Source: Nemertoderma westbladi (Eukaryota; Xenacoelomorpha; Nemertodermatida; Nemertodermatidae). Taken from it: a stretch of DNA of 30,000 bases. This document shows, one piece after another, positions 23,801 through 29,654 of the stretch. The stretch lies in contig JAUCBJ010000451.1 of the NCBI GenBank assembly GCA_032718475.1, positions 1 through 30,000 of the forward strand, in the 5' to 3' direction. The notes beneath the pieces were generated by a model, which saw only the letters and a list, made by a program, of their open reading frames with translations, was not told the origin of the DNA and did not search any database. Position 1 is the first letter of the stretch. The number at the start of each line of letters is the position of its first letter. Position numbers and translations under genes: made by a program.

Positions 23801-26800
23801 ACAACGAGAGGAGCTCGCCAATTTTTTAAATTTTCGAAAAGACCCAGCGGAAGCCGAGATAAATGGATTTTTGTAAAATCGGGGTCCCGACCACCAAGTC
23901 GAATATCAGCGTCGAATCATCACCTTTGGGAAGTAGGCGAAAATATACCGAAAAAGCAAAATGAGCGATATTGATTTAAAATTCGAAACTTTTTGGTCGA
24001 TACGGGTTCGCTAGTGGACGATATACACTATTTTAGTCAATTTGCCCAAAAGGGTCATTTTTATGATCTTTGATCATGATCTTTATGATCTTTGGCCTAA
24101 AGCATGGAATATGAGTATTTTCATATTTTATATTAATTAATACATTGTACGCAAAGTCTATGGGGACATTTCCAGACATACTTTCACATTTATCTTTGAA
24201 ATTTAAATCATTTGTTCACCCAGCCATGCAATGGCTGGGTGAACCACCCAAATATTAAGCGATGAAATCCACAAAGCCTTTAAATACATTATAGGGTGGT
24301 GGGTGGGGCTAGTGGTTAGTGTTTATACATAGTTAGGTAATGATTGTATGTATATATAGCAATTTGTTAAAAAAGGGAATGGATATAACTTTATGTTACA
24401 TAAGACAGTAAATTTCAATATTCCAATTTACGAATACACACTATAGCCACCTTTTAGGGTAGGGGAGAATACAACTGGTTATAGCGGAATAACTATGTAC
24501 GAGATACTTCTCTGACTTCTACAGTAGAACAATTACAGTACTATAGCTCTTTAAACTAATTCTAGAACTCCGTTTACCTACAAAAAAACAAATAAATATA
24601 ATTAAATTTATAATAATAATAATAATAATAACAAGGTCTACTAAAATATACACAAGCTATACTGATCAAGAATAAATGATAAAAAAACTCACATCACTGG
24701 ATGACAGAGGTTGTTTTTTTACCGCCGCAAGGCGGAAAAGGGCTTTAGCCCTCACTAACTACTATATACACCTCACCCAATACTAAAAATCCGGGAATGT
24801 GGAAGAAAGGGGGGTAGATGGGCGAGTTAGGGTATAAGGGGGCGCTTAGGGGGCAAGCCGACCATCCCAGTAGGTGGATAGACCCCCTATTAACTTTCTA
24901 AATTTTGATTTCGAGCGAATCCGACCGACGGTTTTCGAGTTGGGCCCAATGGAACGTTTTAGAAATTTGAATTTCCCGCCAAACGCTACAGCCAAACTGG
25001 CAATAGATGGAGACTAGCGGCCAACGGGATCGCGTAGGGGGTATAGATGTTAGTCCAGCTCATTCTTTTTTTGGAACGACTCGACCTATAGGGGCCGATC
25101 GGTAGCTGATCGAACACGATCTTTACGATCTTTGGCGAAATACGACCGGAAGGAGTGGAAATTTGAGAAAAGTTTGAAAGTAGAAAATGTTCCTCACCCC
25201 CGAATTATGCTAGACGGACCCGATAAAAATTTGAAAAAAATTAATTCTAGGGGGTCTACGGGGCCAACGAAGCTTTCCGATTGGACGATATTATTTTCGC
25301 CTATTACTACGGGAAGGAACGGTTTTAAGTTAAAACATGTACAAGAGATATGGTCGGGAAGCTCGAGCTCTATCCAACGGAAGCGGTCCCGGGATCGTAA
25401 ATTAAGAAGTTCTCGAGATATAGAGGAAAATTAACGATTCGTTAAAAAATGCAGTAATTAGCAATTAGCGCTAATTAAGAGCGAATTAATTAATCGAATC
25501 TCGAAATTAACGGTGCCAATCGATGGCAAACAACGAGAGGAGCTCGCCAATTTTTTAAATTTTAAAAAAGACCCAGCGAAAGCCGAGATAAATTGATTTT
25601 CGTAAAATCGGGGTCCCGACCACCAAGTCGAATATCGGCGTCGAATCGCCACCTTTGGGAAATAGGCGAAAATATACCGAAAAAGCAAAACGAGCGATAT
25701 TGATTTAAAATTCGAAACTTTTTGGTCGATACGGGTTTGCTAGTGGACGATATACACTATTTTAGTCAATTTATCCAAAAGGGTCATTTTTATGATCTTT
25801 GATCATGGTCTTTATGATCTTTGGCCTAAAGCATGGAATATGAGTATTTTCCTATTTTATATTAATTCATACATTGTAAGCAAAGTCTATGGGGACATTT
25901 CCAGACATACATTCACATTTATCTTTGAAATTTTAATCATTTGTTCACCCAGCCATGCAATGGCTGGGTGAACCACCAAAATATTAAGCGATGAAATCCG
26001 CAAAGCCTTTAAATACATTATAGGGTGGTGGGTGGGGCTAGTGGTTAGTGTTTATACATAGTTAGGTAATGATTGTATATATAGCGAGTTGTTAAAACAG
26101 GGAATGAATATAACTTTATGTTACATAAGACAGTAAATTTCGATATTCCGATTTACAAATACACACTATCGCCACCTTTTAGGGTAGGGGAGAATACAAC
26201 TGGTTATAGCGGAATAACTATGTACGAGATACTTCTTCGACTTCTACATTAGAACAATTATAGTACAGTACTATAGCTCTTTAAACTAATTCTAGAACTC
26301 CGTTTACCTACTAAAAAACAAATAAATATAATTAAATTTATAATAATAATAATAATAATAACAAGGTCTACTAAAATATACACAAGCTATACTGATCAAG
26401 AATAAATGATAAAAAAACGATATCACTGGATAACTCCTTACCGGACCCTACAGGGCACAAATACAACCGATATTATTAGTTTACCCTCCCAGGAGCAGCT
26501 GGATAACTCCTTACCGGGCACCTACAGGGCACAAATACAACCGATATTATTAGTTTACCCTCCCAGGAACAGCTGGATAACTCCTTACCGGACCCTACAG
26601 GGCACAAATACAACCGATATTATTAGTTTACCCTCCCAGTAGCAGCTGGATAACTCCTTACCGGGCACCTACAGGGCACAAATACAACCGATATTATTAG
26701 TTTACCCTCCCAGTAGCAGCTGGATAACTCCTTACCGGACCCTACAGGGCACAAATACAACCGATATTATTAGTTTACCCTCCCAGTAGCAGCTGGATAA

Positions 26801-28656
26801 CTCCTTACCGGGCACCTACAGGGCACAAATACAACCGATATTATTAGTTTACCCTCCCAGTAGCAGCTGGATAACTCCTTACCGGACCCTACAGGGCACA
26901 AATACAACCGATATTATTAGTTTACCCTCCCAGTAGCAGCTGGATAACTCCTTACCGGGCACCTACAGGGCACAAATACAACCGATATTATTAGTTTACC
27001 CTCCCAGGAGCAGCTGGATAACTCCTTACCGGGCACCTACCGGGCACAAATACAACCGATATTATTAGTTTACCCTCCCAGTAGCAGCTGAATAACTCCT
27101 TACCGGGCACCTTTTAATTATAATTATTAATTCATTTGTTTTTGTGGCTTAATAGCTTTGTGTGCTTGTATTTGTGGTTTTAGTGCCTTCCTAGTATAGA
27201 AAGAACCAAATTTATTTAATAGATTCTCAAGTTTTTAAAAATTTAATTTTTTTATTTCTTCCATAAAATAAAATATATCTACGATGCACCAAAAATTATG
27301 ATTTCAATGTAGCGCGAAGTCGAGGTTAACAATGGAAATGTGAACTCTAGTAGTATCAAATGTACAGGGTACACGACACGTCCGTTTAACTAACCTTCAG
27401 GGACCGCAGGTGCTCCCCAGTGGGGGAGTAGAACTGCACCATGTTAAACTCCCCGCCATGCTCCTTCCCCGACACGGCTAACAGCGACGCGTTGTTGTTC
27501 CAACGGGCCGCGCTCACCGCCATCCCGGTATTAATCAGCGCGGGCTCGGAATCCAGCTCGTTGCGCATCAGCTGACAGTTTCCGCAGTCGTAGACGACGG
27601 CTAGACGCGCCGTGTCGGGGGTCTCCGTCACCCCGGCGTGCCATTCCAAGCCCGCCACGTGCACCGCCCCGCCCACCCCGGACAGACAGTAGACCGGCAG
27701 CACGCTGCAGTAGTTACCCACAGAGTCGTAGATATGGAGTTCTCCGTTGAGTAAACCGAAGATCAGGATCTTCCCGTCCGGTGACCATTCCACGTTGGTC
27801 AACTGCTGTCGCAACTCCTAAATAAAGTTACAATATTTTAAAGATAAAATAAATTAAATTTTCACACTGAAAATAAAATCGGAATAAAAAAATCAATGGA
27901 TGTAATCAATTTATTCGATTTTTATCCAACCCGTTCACTCCGGCTGCGACAAGATAATGAACAGGATGGTCTGTTCTACGATGCCAGTGGCTGGTAATGA
28001 CTCATCCGGTATGCGTGCTGGGTTTACGAGATAAAACGTAATTACCGAGATTGTAGAAGCACTGTTTGAACCCTGCGCCGTATCATTGTGAATGAATGTC
28101 CCATTAAGGAATCTGGTATATTCTAGACTGCAGTAGGAGTCCATCTGGATCTACCGCTGCCCGAATTAAATTTAGCTTACTTATTTTCCTTTATTTAACT
28201 TACCTTCCCCCAGATACGGTTCCCATCCACGGATCCCACAATCACCGCCCCATCCTCGTACACGATACAGATCTTCAGCCCTTCCGCATTCCATCGCATA
28301 TCCCGAACGACCGACCTGTTTCTGTTGTTGACCATCTCTTCGAACCAGTTCCCCTTGTACAGCATCCACACGATGATAAGGCCATGCTCGTCGCTGGTTG
28401 TGAGTTTCTGGTAGACGTTGTTCCACACAGCGACCTGCACAGTATCATTGTGCCCCTCCAGTGATTGGTTCATCGAGAGGTTGCTAGGGGCAGCTAGACC
28501 CCGTACATTGCCTTCAACCTGGCTCTCCAACTTGAGTATTCGTATGAGGCCTTTGTCCCCACCACACGCAATGTAGCCGTGTTCTTTGTTCCAGCTTATA
28601 CATTGCAACCTCACGTTATTCGGTATAGCTATCTTTTTACTTAAGTAAATAAACAT
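2244..28656 (-). CDS. WDR35: WDR35 / IFT121, intraflagellar transport complex A subunit (whole gene, 5 exons)
   Basis: The gene encodes a core subunit of IFT-A, the cytosolic and ciliary complex that drives retrograde transport and brings membrane proteins into cilia. Joining 28204-28656, 27395-27817, 14915-16072, 5269-6177 and 2244-2801 gives one uninterrupted 1166-residue frame, close to the human length of about 1170-1180. Order of parts: WD40 propellers (about residues 1-650), TPR-like alpha-solenoid (about 660-1090), Cys-rich zinc tail (1102-1162). Recognisable family stretches include [15 protein letters not shown] at the start, [57 protein letters not shown] and [13 protein letters not shown]. 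The ATG at 28656 has A at -3 and an in-frame TAA seven codons upstream. All introns are phase 0 with GT-AG ends. The vertebrate gene has many more introns. Identity rests on remembered family sequence; no alignment was run. Confidence 0.96.
3601..3711. repeat. Short fold-back, copy 1
   Basis: GTAGGACTTTTTTCACTATG plus CTC at 3611-3633 pairs with 3679-3701 (GAGCATAGTGAG through GTCCTAC) with few mismatches. A diverged second copy in the same direction lies at 4081-4205. This is likely a tiny MITE family. Confidence 0.65.
3841..3912. repeat. Cluster of TTCTAGAA palindromes
   Basis: TTCTAGAA occurs at 3844-3851 and 3905-3912, and TTCTAGGA at 3865-3872. The first and second form a 15-bp near-perfect hairpin (3841-3855 with 3861-3875, one mismatch). 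The core fits the inverted TTCnnGAA pair of heat-shock elements, but spacing between units is not the continuous 5-bp phase of a classical element. Confidence 0.7.
4081..4205. repeat. Short fold-back, copy 2
   Basis: Aligns with copy 1 over GTAGAACTTTTTTTCACTAT, the following CTCGGGGCATTTATTTAC, and a right arm ending TGTTCTACG. Divergence is moderate, and this copy is less palindromic than copy 1. Confidence 0.5.
4399..4725 (+). repeat. Dispersed repeat, copy in intron 4
   Basis: About 330 bp matching the reverse complement of 29655-30000. Shared landmarks are TACGTAACTAGAGAGC, ACCAATATTGGATATTG, AAATTCCACCAAA, CAATCCTATGGGTTACTTTT and GATTTTGGGGTAAATTCGAG. Homology ends near AAGAATAAAA. 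Divergence includes several indels. No coding sense was found. Confidence 0.9.
5269..6177 (-). CDS. WDR35: WDR35 exon 4 (residues 679-981)
   Basis: 909 bp coding for most of the TPR-like alpha-solenoid that packs against other IFT-A subunits. It opens [17 protein letters not shown] and carries [84 protein letters not shown] and [20 protein letters not shown], each a helical pair typical of the family. Acceptor TTACAG before ATTGCG; donor GTACAG then GTAGGT (plus 5263-5268). Other frames over this GC-rich exon are also open but do not resemble proteins. Confidence 0.96.
6178..6625. other. Acceptor-proximal part of intron 3, no gene
   Basis: Holds the exon 4 acceptor (minus strand TTTATTACAG at 6178-6187) and then unassigned sequence. 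At 6450-6545 there is a promoter-like cluster in plus orientation: CCAATCAG, then CTATTTATATATGG (MEF2- or TATA-like), flanked by GAGTGAGTGAC and TCACTCACTCACTC, which can pair. It could be the promoter end of an eroded mobile element. No coding sequence was supported. Confidence 0.5.
6626..7035 (+). mobile_element. LINE fragment, same family as LINE 1
   Basis: About 410 bp nearly identical to LINE 1 positions 9210-9605, covering the linker between endonuclease and RT (CAGAAAGAGTCCCG to CCCAGATAATCCCATT). Both ends are truncated and small indels break the frame, for example ATCAACTCTGCT versus ATCAATCTGCT. It lies in the same direction as LINE 1, about 780 bp before its start codon. Confidence 0.92.
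7104..7660. mobile_element. 557-bp element with 16-bp perfect terminal inverted repeats, filled with TTACAG repeats
   Basis: CTAGTGTTGAGAACTG at 7104-7119 is exactly the reverse complement of 7645-7660. AACAA directly flanks both ends and may be a 5-bp target duplication. The interior is made mostly of irregular TTACAGT and TTTCAGT hexamer-like repeats, all in one direction, with an AT-rich middle (about 7320-7480). The terminus resembles those of some hAT-type non-autonomous elements, but hAT elements make 8-bp duplications, so the class is uncertain. No ORF of note. Confidence 0.75.
7661..11200 (+). mobile_element. LINE 1: nearly full-length APE-type LINE
   Basis: The protein-coding part spans 7818-11155, followed by about 30 bp and a (TAG)n tail at 11186-11198. 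The tail runs directly into a donor-minisatellite unit. 7661-7817 is AT-rich and may be 5' UTR or older flank; the exact left end is not visible. A single long ORF with endonuclease followed by RT, no separate ORF1, and a microsatellite tail fit RTE-like LINEs. The orientation is antisense to WDR35. The related fragment at 6626-7035 matches 9210-9605 of this element. Confidence 0.85.
7818..11155 (+). pseudogene. LINE 1 endonuclease-reverse transcriptase ORF (about 1110 codons, one frameshift)
   Basis: An ATG at 7818 opens a proline-rich leader of about 135 residues. The AP-endonuclease follows: [27 protein letters not shown], then after a shift [25 protein letters not shown] and [10 protein letters not shown]. 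The frame changes by one base in the G-rich stretch around 8371-8380. The second frame is already open before 8435 and reads [13 protein letters not shown] there. RT motifs include [53 protein letters not shown] and FADD at about 10374-10385. The usual QGD in the B motif is QED here. Apart from the shift, the frame is intact, so this copy is young. Confidence 0.92.
11201..11420. repeat. Donor minisatellite, distal block (about 7 units)
   Basis: Same 32/37-bp units as the main block, here between the (TAG)n tail of LINE 1 and the truncated start of LINE 2. Six units have ACTCACC (donor on the gene strand); one has TTCACC. Its match to the 13714-14914 block across LINE 2 shows that one array was split. 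Confidence 0.93.
11421..13713 (+). mobile_element. LINE 2: 5'-truncated APE-type LINE inserted in the donor minisatellite
   Basis: The element begins abruptly inside the endonuclease domain and ends with a (TAG)n tail at 13701-13713. TACTCACCT lies directly at both ends, either a target-site duplication or the repeat register of the host minisatellite; the periodic target makes these hard to tell apart. Minisatellite lies on both sides, so the array was already present when the LINE inserted. The orientation is antisense to WDR35. Domain order and C-terminal type resemble single-ORF APE LINEs of the RTE/CR1-like group. The clade is not assigned. Confidence 0.9.
11422..13703 (+). pseudogene. 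LINE 2 endonuclease (partial) plus reverse transcriptase, one frameshift
   Basis: The first piece (to a TAA at 11789-11791) holds the end of an AP-endonuclease domain, with [11 protein letters not shown] and the catalytic-type GSDHR. A one-base shift in the C-run at about 11777-11781 moves reading to the frame that runs to 13703 ([16 protein letters not shown] onward). Reverse transcriptase motifs are clear: [56 protein letters not shown], and the catalytic FADD at about 12959-12970. The C terminus has the common [10 protein letters not shown] and [15 protein letters not shown] block. Catalytic residues look intact, but truncation and the frameshift make the copy dead. Confidence 0.9.
13714..14914. 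repeat. 32/37-bp minisatellite carrying the exon 3 splice donor, main block (about 35 units)
   Basis: Two alternating unit types of 32 and 37 bp make a 69-bp higher-order period. On the gene strand each unit begins CAGGTGAGTAAAG, a full consensus donor, followed by a G/A-rich stretch and GGTACAAA. The array abuts the exon 3 donor exactly: homology begins at the AG of the exon end. The first two units next to the exon are the most diverged (for example CGAAATAG inserted near 14876). Since 69 is divisible by three, all three plus-strand frames stay open; those frames are not genes. A LINE (11421-13713) splits this array from its continuation at 11201-11420. Confidence 0.96.
14915..16072 (-). 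CDS. WDR35: WDR35 exon 3 (residues 293-678)
   Basis: 1158 bp, GC-rich, coding for the second WD40 propeller and the start of the solenoid. It opens [15 protein letters not shown], a family hallmark, and includes [48 protein letters not shown] and the C-terminal [20 protein letters not shown]. Acceptor CCCTGTAG before GTGCCC; donor CTGGAG then GTGAGT (plus 14909-14914). Both boundaries are embedded in tandem repeats made from copies of these same junctions. Reading on past the donor would add 15 residues and then a stop, so correct splicing here is essential for the product. Confidence 0.96.
16036..21215. repeat. 74-bp satellite carrying the exon 3 splice acceptor, main block (about 70 units)
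   Basis: The unit is 74 bp, split about equally: 37 nt match intron 2 upstream of exon 3, and 37 nt match the first 37 nt of exon 3 (16036-16072). Read on the gene strand, each unit contains an ACTAAT branch-point-like motif, TTTGTGCCCTGTAG, then GTGCCCGGTAAGGAG and TGGGAGG followed by GTAAAC. The block begins inside exon 3 itself, so the genuine junction is the first unit. The true site reads TTTCTGCCCTGTAG; almost every other unit has G instead of C at -11. Rare variants include shorter units missing 11 bp (63 bp) near 20340-20450 and short GGACCCTAC units near 20700-21170. Confidence 0.97.
21579..21959 (+). pseudogene. Element-encoded open frame (about 126 codons, no convincing start), repeated in the other copies
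   Basis: The frame opens after a TAG at 21576-21578 and closes at the TAA at 21957-21959. It has no ATG in its first third; the 100-residue version begins at a TTG at 21657. It is basic and serine-rich at the C terminus, with [14 protein letters not shown] near the middle and [14 protein letters not shown] toward the end. I do not recognise a domain. Two sister frames lie at 23403-23705 and 25132-25434. The few differences among the three are mostly amino-acid changing, so selection to keep a protein is not evident. Confidence 0.4.
22468..22498. repeat. 14-bp perfect hairpin in the element (copy 1; repeated in copies 2 and 3)
   Basis: GTTCACCCAGCCAT and its exact reverse complement are separated by three bases. 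The hairpin recurs unchanged in copies 2 and 3, about 475-500 bp from the right end of each unit. It could be a structural signal of the element, or the start of an LTR-like segment (TGTTCACC... to ...ATATCA), but no polypurine tract precedes it. Confidence 0.85.
22973..24697 (+). mobile_element. Element copy 2 (1725 bp)
   Basis: The middle copy, with the same order of features. The first hairpin loop is GTAA instead of GCAA, both of the GNRA type. The open frame is kept at 23403-23705 with a few amino-acid changes. The copy is bounded on both sides by a single TGGAT shared with its neighbours. Confidence 0.85.
24703..26426 (+). mobile_element. Element copy 3 (1724 bp)
   Basis: The right-most copy. 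The open frame is kept at 25132-25434. The DTGS stretch has decayed to DTGL. The right edge joins the satellite at TGGAT followed by AACTCC, restoring the repeat register interrupted at 21215. Confidence 0.85.
26427..27112. repeat. 74-bp splice-acceptor satellite, distal block (about 9 units)
   Basis: This is the continuation of the 74-bp satellite, cut off from the main block by the three-copy insert. Units carry the same acceptor (minus strand CCCTGTAG then GTGCCC) and exon 3 copy. Several use a short variant, GGACCCTACAGGG in place of GGGCACCTACAGGG. That variant is otherwise confined to the last units of the main block next to the insert. The array ends at 27112 in the middle of a unit (ACCGGGCACC then TTTTAATT). 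Confidence 0.95.
27113..27394. other. Donor-proximal remainder of intron 2
   Basis: About 280 bp of AT-rich sequence between the end of the 74-bp satellite and the exon 2 donor. No repeat, ORF or regulatory motif could be supported here. It is the only part of the 11.3-kb intron 2 that is neither satellite nor inserted element. Confidence 0.7.
27395..27817 (-). CDS. WDR35: WDR35 exon 2 (residues 152-292)
   Basis: 423 bp completing the first WD40 propeller. It opens with [20 protein letters not shown], a typical blade, and continues with [12 protein letters not shown]. It closes with [18 protein letters not shown], matching the family's propeller-propeller junction just before VPGKE. The acceptor reads TTATTTAG before GAG, and the donor is CTGAAG then GTTAGT (plus 27389-27394). 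Intron 1 on one side is 386 bp; intron 2 on the other is 11.3 kb because of satellite growth and an insertion. Confidence 0.96.
27935..28144 (-). other. Unassigned 69-codon ORF inside intron 1
   Basis: Intron 1 (27818-28203, 386 bp) holds an ATG-started frame of 69 residues on the gene's own strand, ending at TGA. Its composition looks protein-like: alternating hydrophobic segments such as [14 protein letters not shown] and [15 protein letters not shown], with a single cysteine. It is out of place in WDR35, because exon 1 joins exon 2 cleanly (GK then ELRQQ) as in the family. I do not recognise it. It could be a remnant of an inserted element, a chance frame, or a cassette exon; nothing in its ends marks convincing splice sites. 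Confidence 0.3.
28204..28656 (-). CDS. WDR35: WDR35 exon 1 (residues 1-151)
   Basis: 453 bp containing the start codon and the first blades of the N-terminal WD40 propeller. Visible WD features are the [14 protein letters not shown] block (about residues 67-79) followed by [13 protein letters not shown], and a second [28 protein letters not shown] blade split across residues 115-142. The exon ends with IWGK, and the donor reads GGGAAG then GTAAGT on the minus strand (GTAAGT = plus 28198-28203). The start is supported by near-identity with the family N terminus and an upstream in-frame stop. Confidence 0.96.
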
Positions 28657-28766
28657 TCTTTTTAATACTTCGTATTAGGCTAATTGGCAAAGTAATTAAA
28701 TACTAAGATAAAATAGAGAATAATTGTTGCAATTTAGGAATCATTTAATTTACGCACAACTGTATA
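28657..28766. other. Immediate 5' flank of WDR35
   Basis: About 110 bp of AT-rich sequence between the start codon and the fold-back element, expected to hold the 5' UTR and core promoter. No TATA box at a useful distance and no RFX X-box (GTNRCC-n-RGYAAC) could be identified on either strand. Confidence 0.4.
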
Positions 28767-29633
28767 TATATACCATCTCCCTTACAATAATCATTTTTAG
28801 GGGGTCGGAACCCCCCCCCCACCCCCCCCCCCCCCCCCCTCTAATTTTGTTCTAATTTCAATCATATGCTACGAAATTTGATATGTTGGATAATAGTTCG
28901 ACAACTTTTCTTACTACTGGCAGAGCCACATTTTTTAATTTGTGATCTATTTCGATACAACAAGCCGTTAAAAACCTCTATTGGTCTCAGGAATTCTTAG
29001 CCGCGAGTATTCTTAGCCCGTGGTTATTCTTAACGGGCTAAGAATTAACCCAACCATATTATCAAAATACTAAGGTATAAATTTTGTCACGAAATCGATA
29101 TAATATGTTGTTTGCGATGTTTACTCAAACTCTAGTGGTTACTCAATGTTAGAATGTTAATTACGAGTACCGGTAATGAAGAAACAATATGTAGAATTTT
29201 AATGGCTCAGCTTAAAAATAATTAACATTCTATATCTAGAATAAAGACAAAAAACATAATTATGGATATATACGTCTCAAATTCACACCTTAGTATTTTG
29301 ATAATATCTTTGGCAAATTTTGAAGAAATTTAAAACGGTTTGCAGATTTGGAATCTTTGATGAAGCCGGTTCTAATGATATCTGGATTACATTCAAAAGC
29401 GGAAAATAAAGCCAACATAGATGTTTAAATATTGCTAAATATGCGTTTTAACGGCTTGTTGTATCGAAATAGCTCATAAATAAAAAAATTCGGGCAGGCC
29501 AGCAGTATGAAAAGTTGTCAAAATATCATCATACCAAATTTTGGAACATATAATTGAAATTTAAAAAATTAGGGGGGTCTCCGACTTGCTAAAATTGGTT
29601 GCTAAAACAGATTAGGGGAGATGGTGTATATAA
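28767..29633. mobile_element. Fold-back element, about 870 bp with ~200-bp inverted arms
   Basis: Left arm 28767-28974 matches the reverse complement of right arm 29446-29633. The outer end is TATAYACCATCTCCC, and the inner end is a perfect 26-bp match around CGATACAACAAGCCGTTAAA. The loop region is itself palindromic: 29010-29021 with 29033-29044 (TTCTTAGCCCGT), 29056-29075 with 29287-29307, and AGAATGTTAATTA with its complement near 29150 and 29220. No transposase frame. It sits directly upstream of the WDR35 start, probably over or next to its promoter. TATATA at both edges may be target duplication. Confidence 0.85.
28811..28839. repeat. C-run (C10 A C18) inside the left arm of the fold-back
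   Basis: The matching place in the right arm has only six or seven C/G, so the run grew in this arm after insertion (or is a sequencing artefact). Confidence 0.85.
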
Positions 29634-29654
29634 TTTATTTAACACAATACCTTT

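Larger units (their letters stand above)
21216..26426. mobile_element. Three head-to-tail copies of an unclassified ~1.73-kb element inserted in the 74-bp satellite
   Basis: Copies span 21216-22967, 22973-24697 and 24703-26426 and are nearly identical. The pentamer TGGAT occurs at both outer edges (21211-21215, 26427-26431), where the satellite supplies it, and exactly once at each inner junction (22968-22972, 24698-24702). Each copy shows, in plus orientation, two small GC hairpins near the left end, an open frame of about 126 codons without an early ATG, a short FLVDTGS-like stretch, a 14-bp perfect hairpin, a TATATATAG box and an (ATA)n run with AATAAA near the right end. No clear terminal inverted or long terminal repeats were found. 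A degenerate non-autonomous retroelement is the best guess; Helitron and ribozyme-bearing classes were considered without support. Confidence 0.85.
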
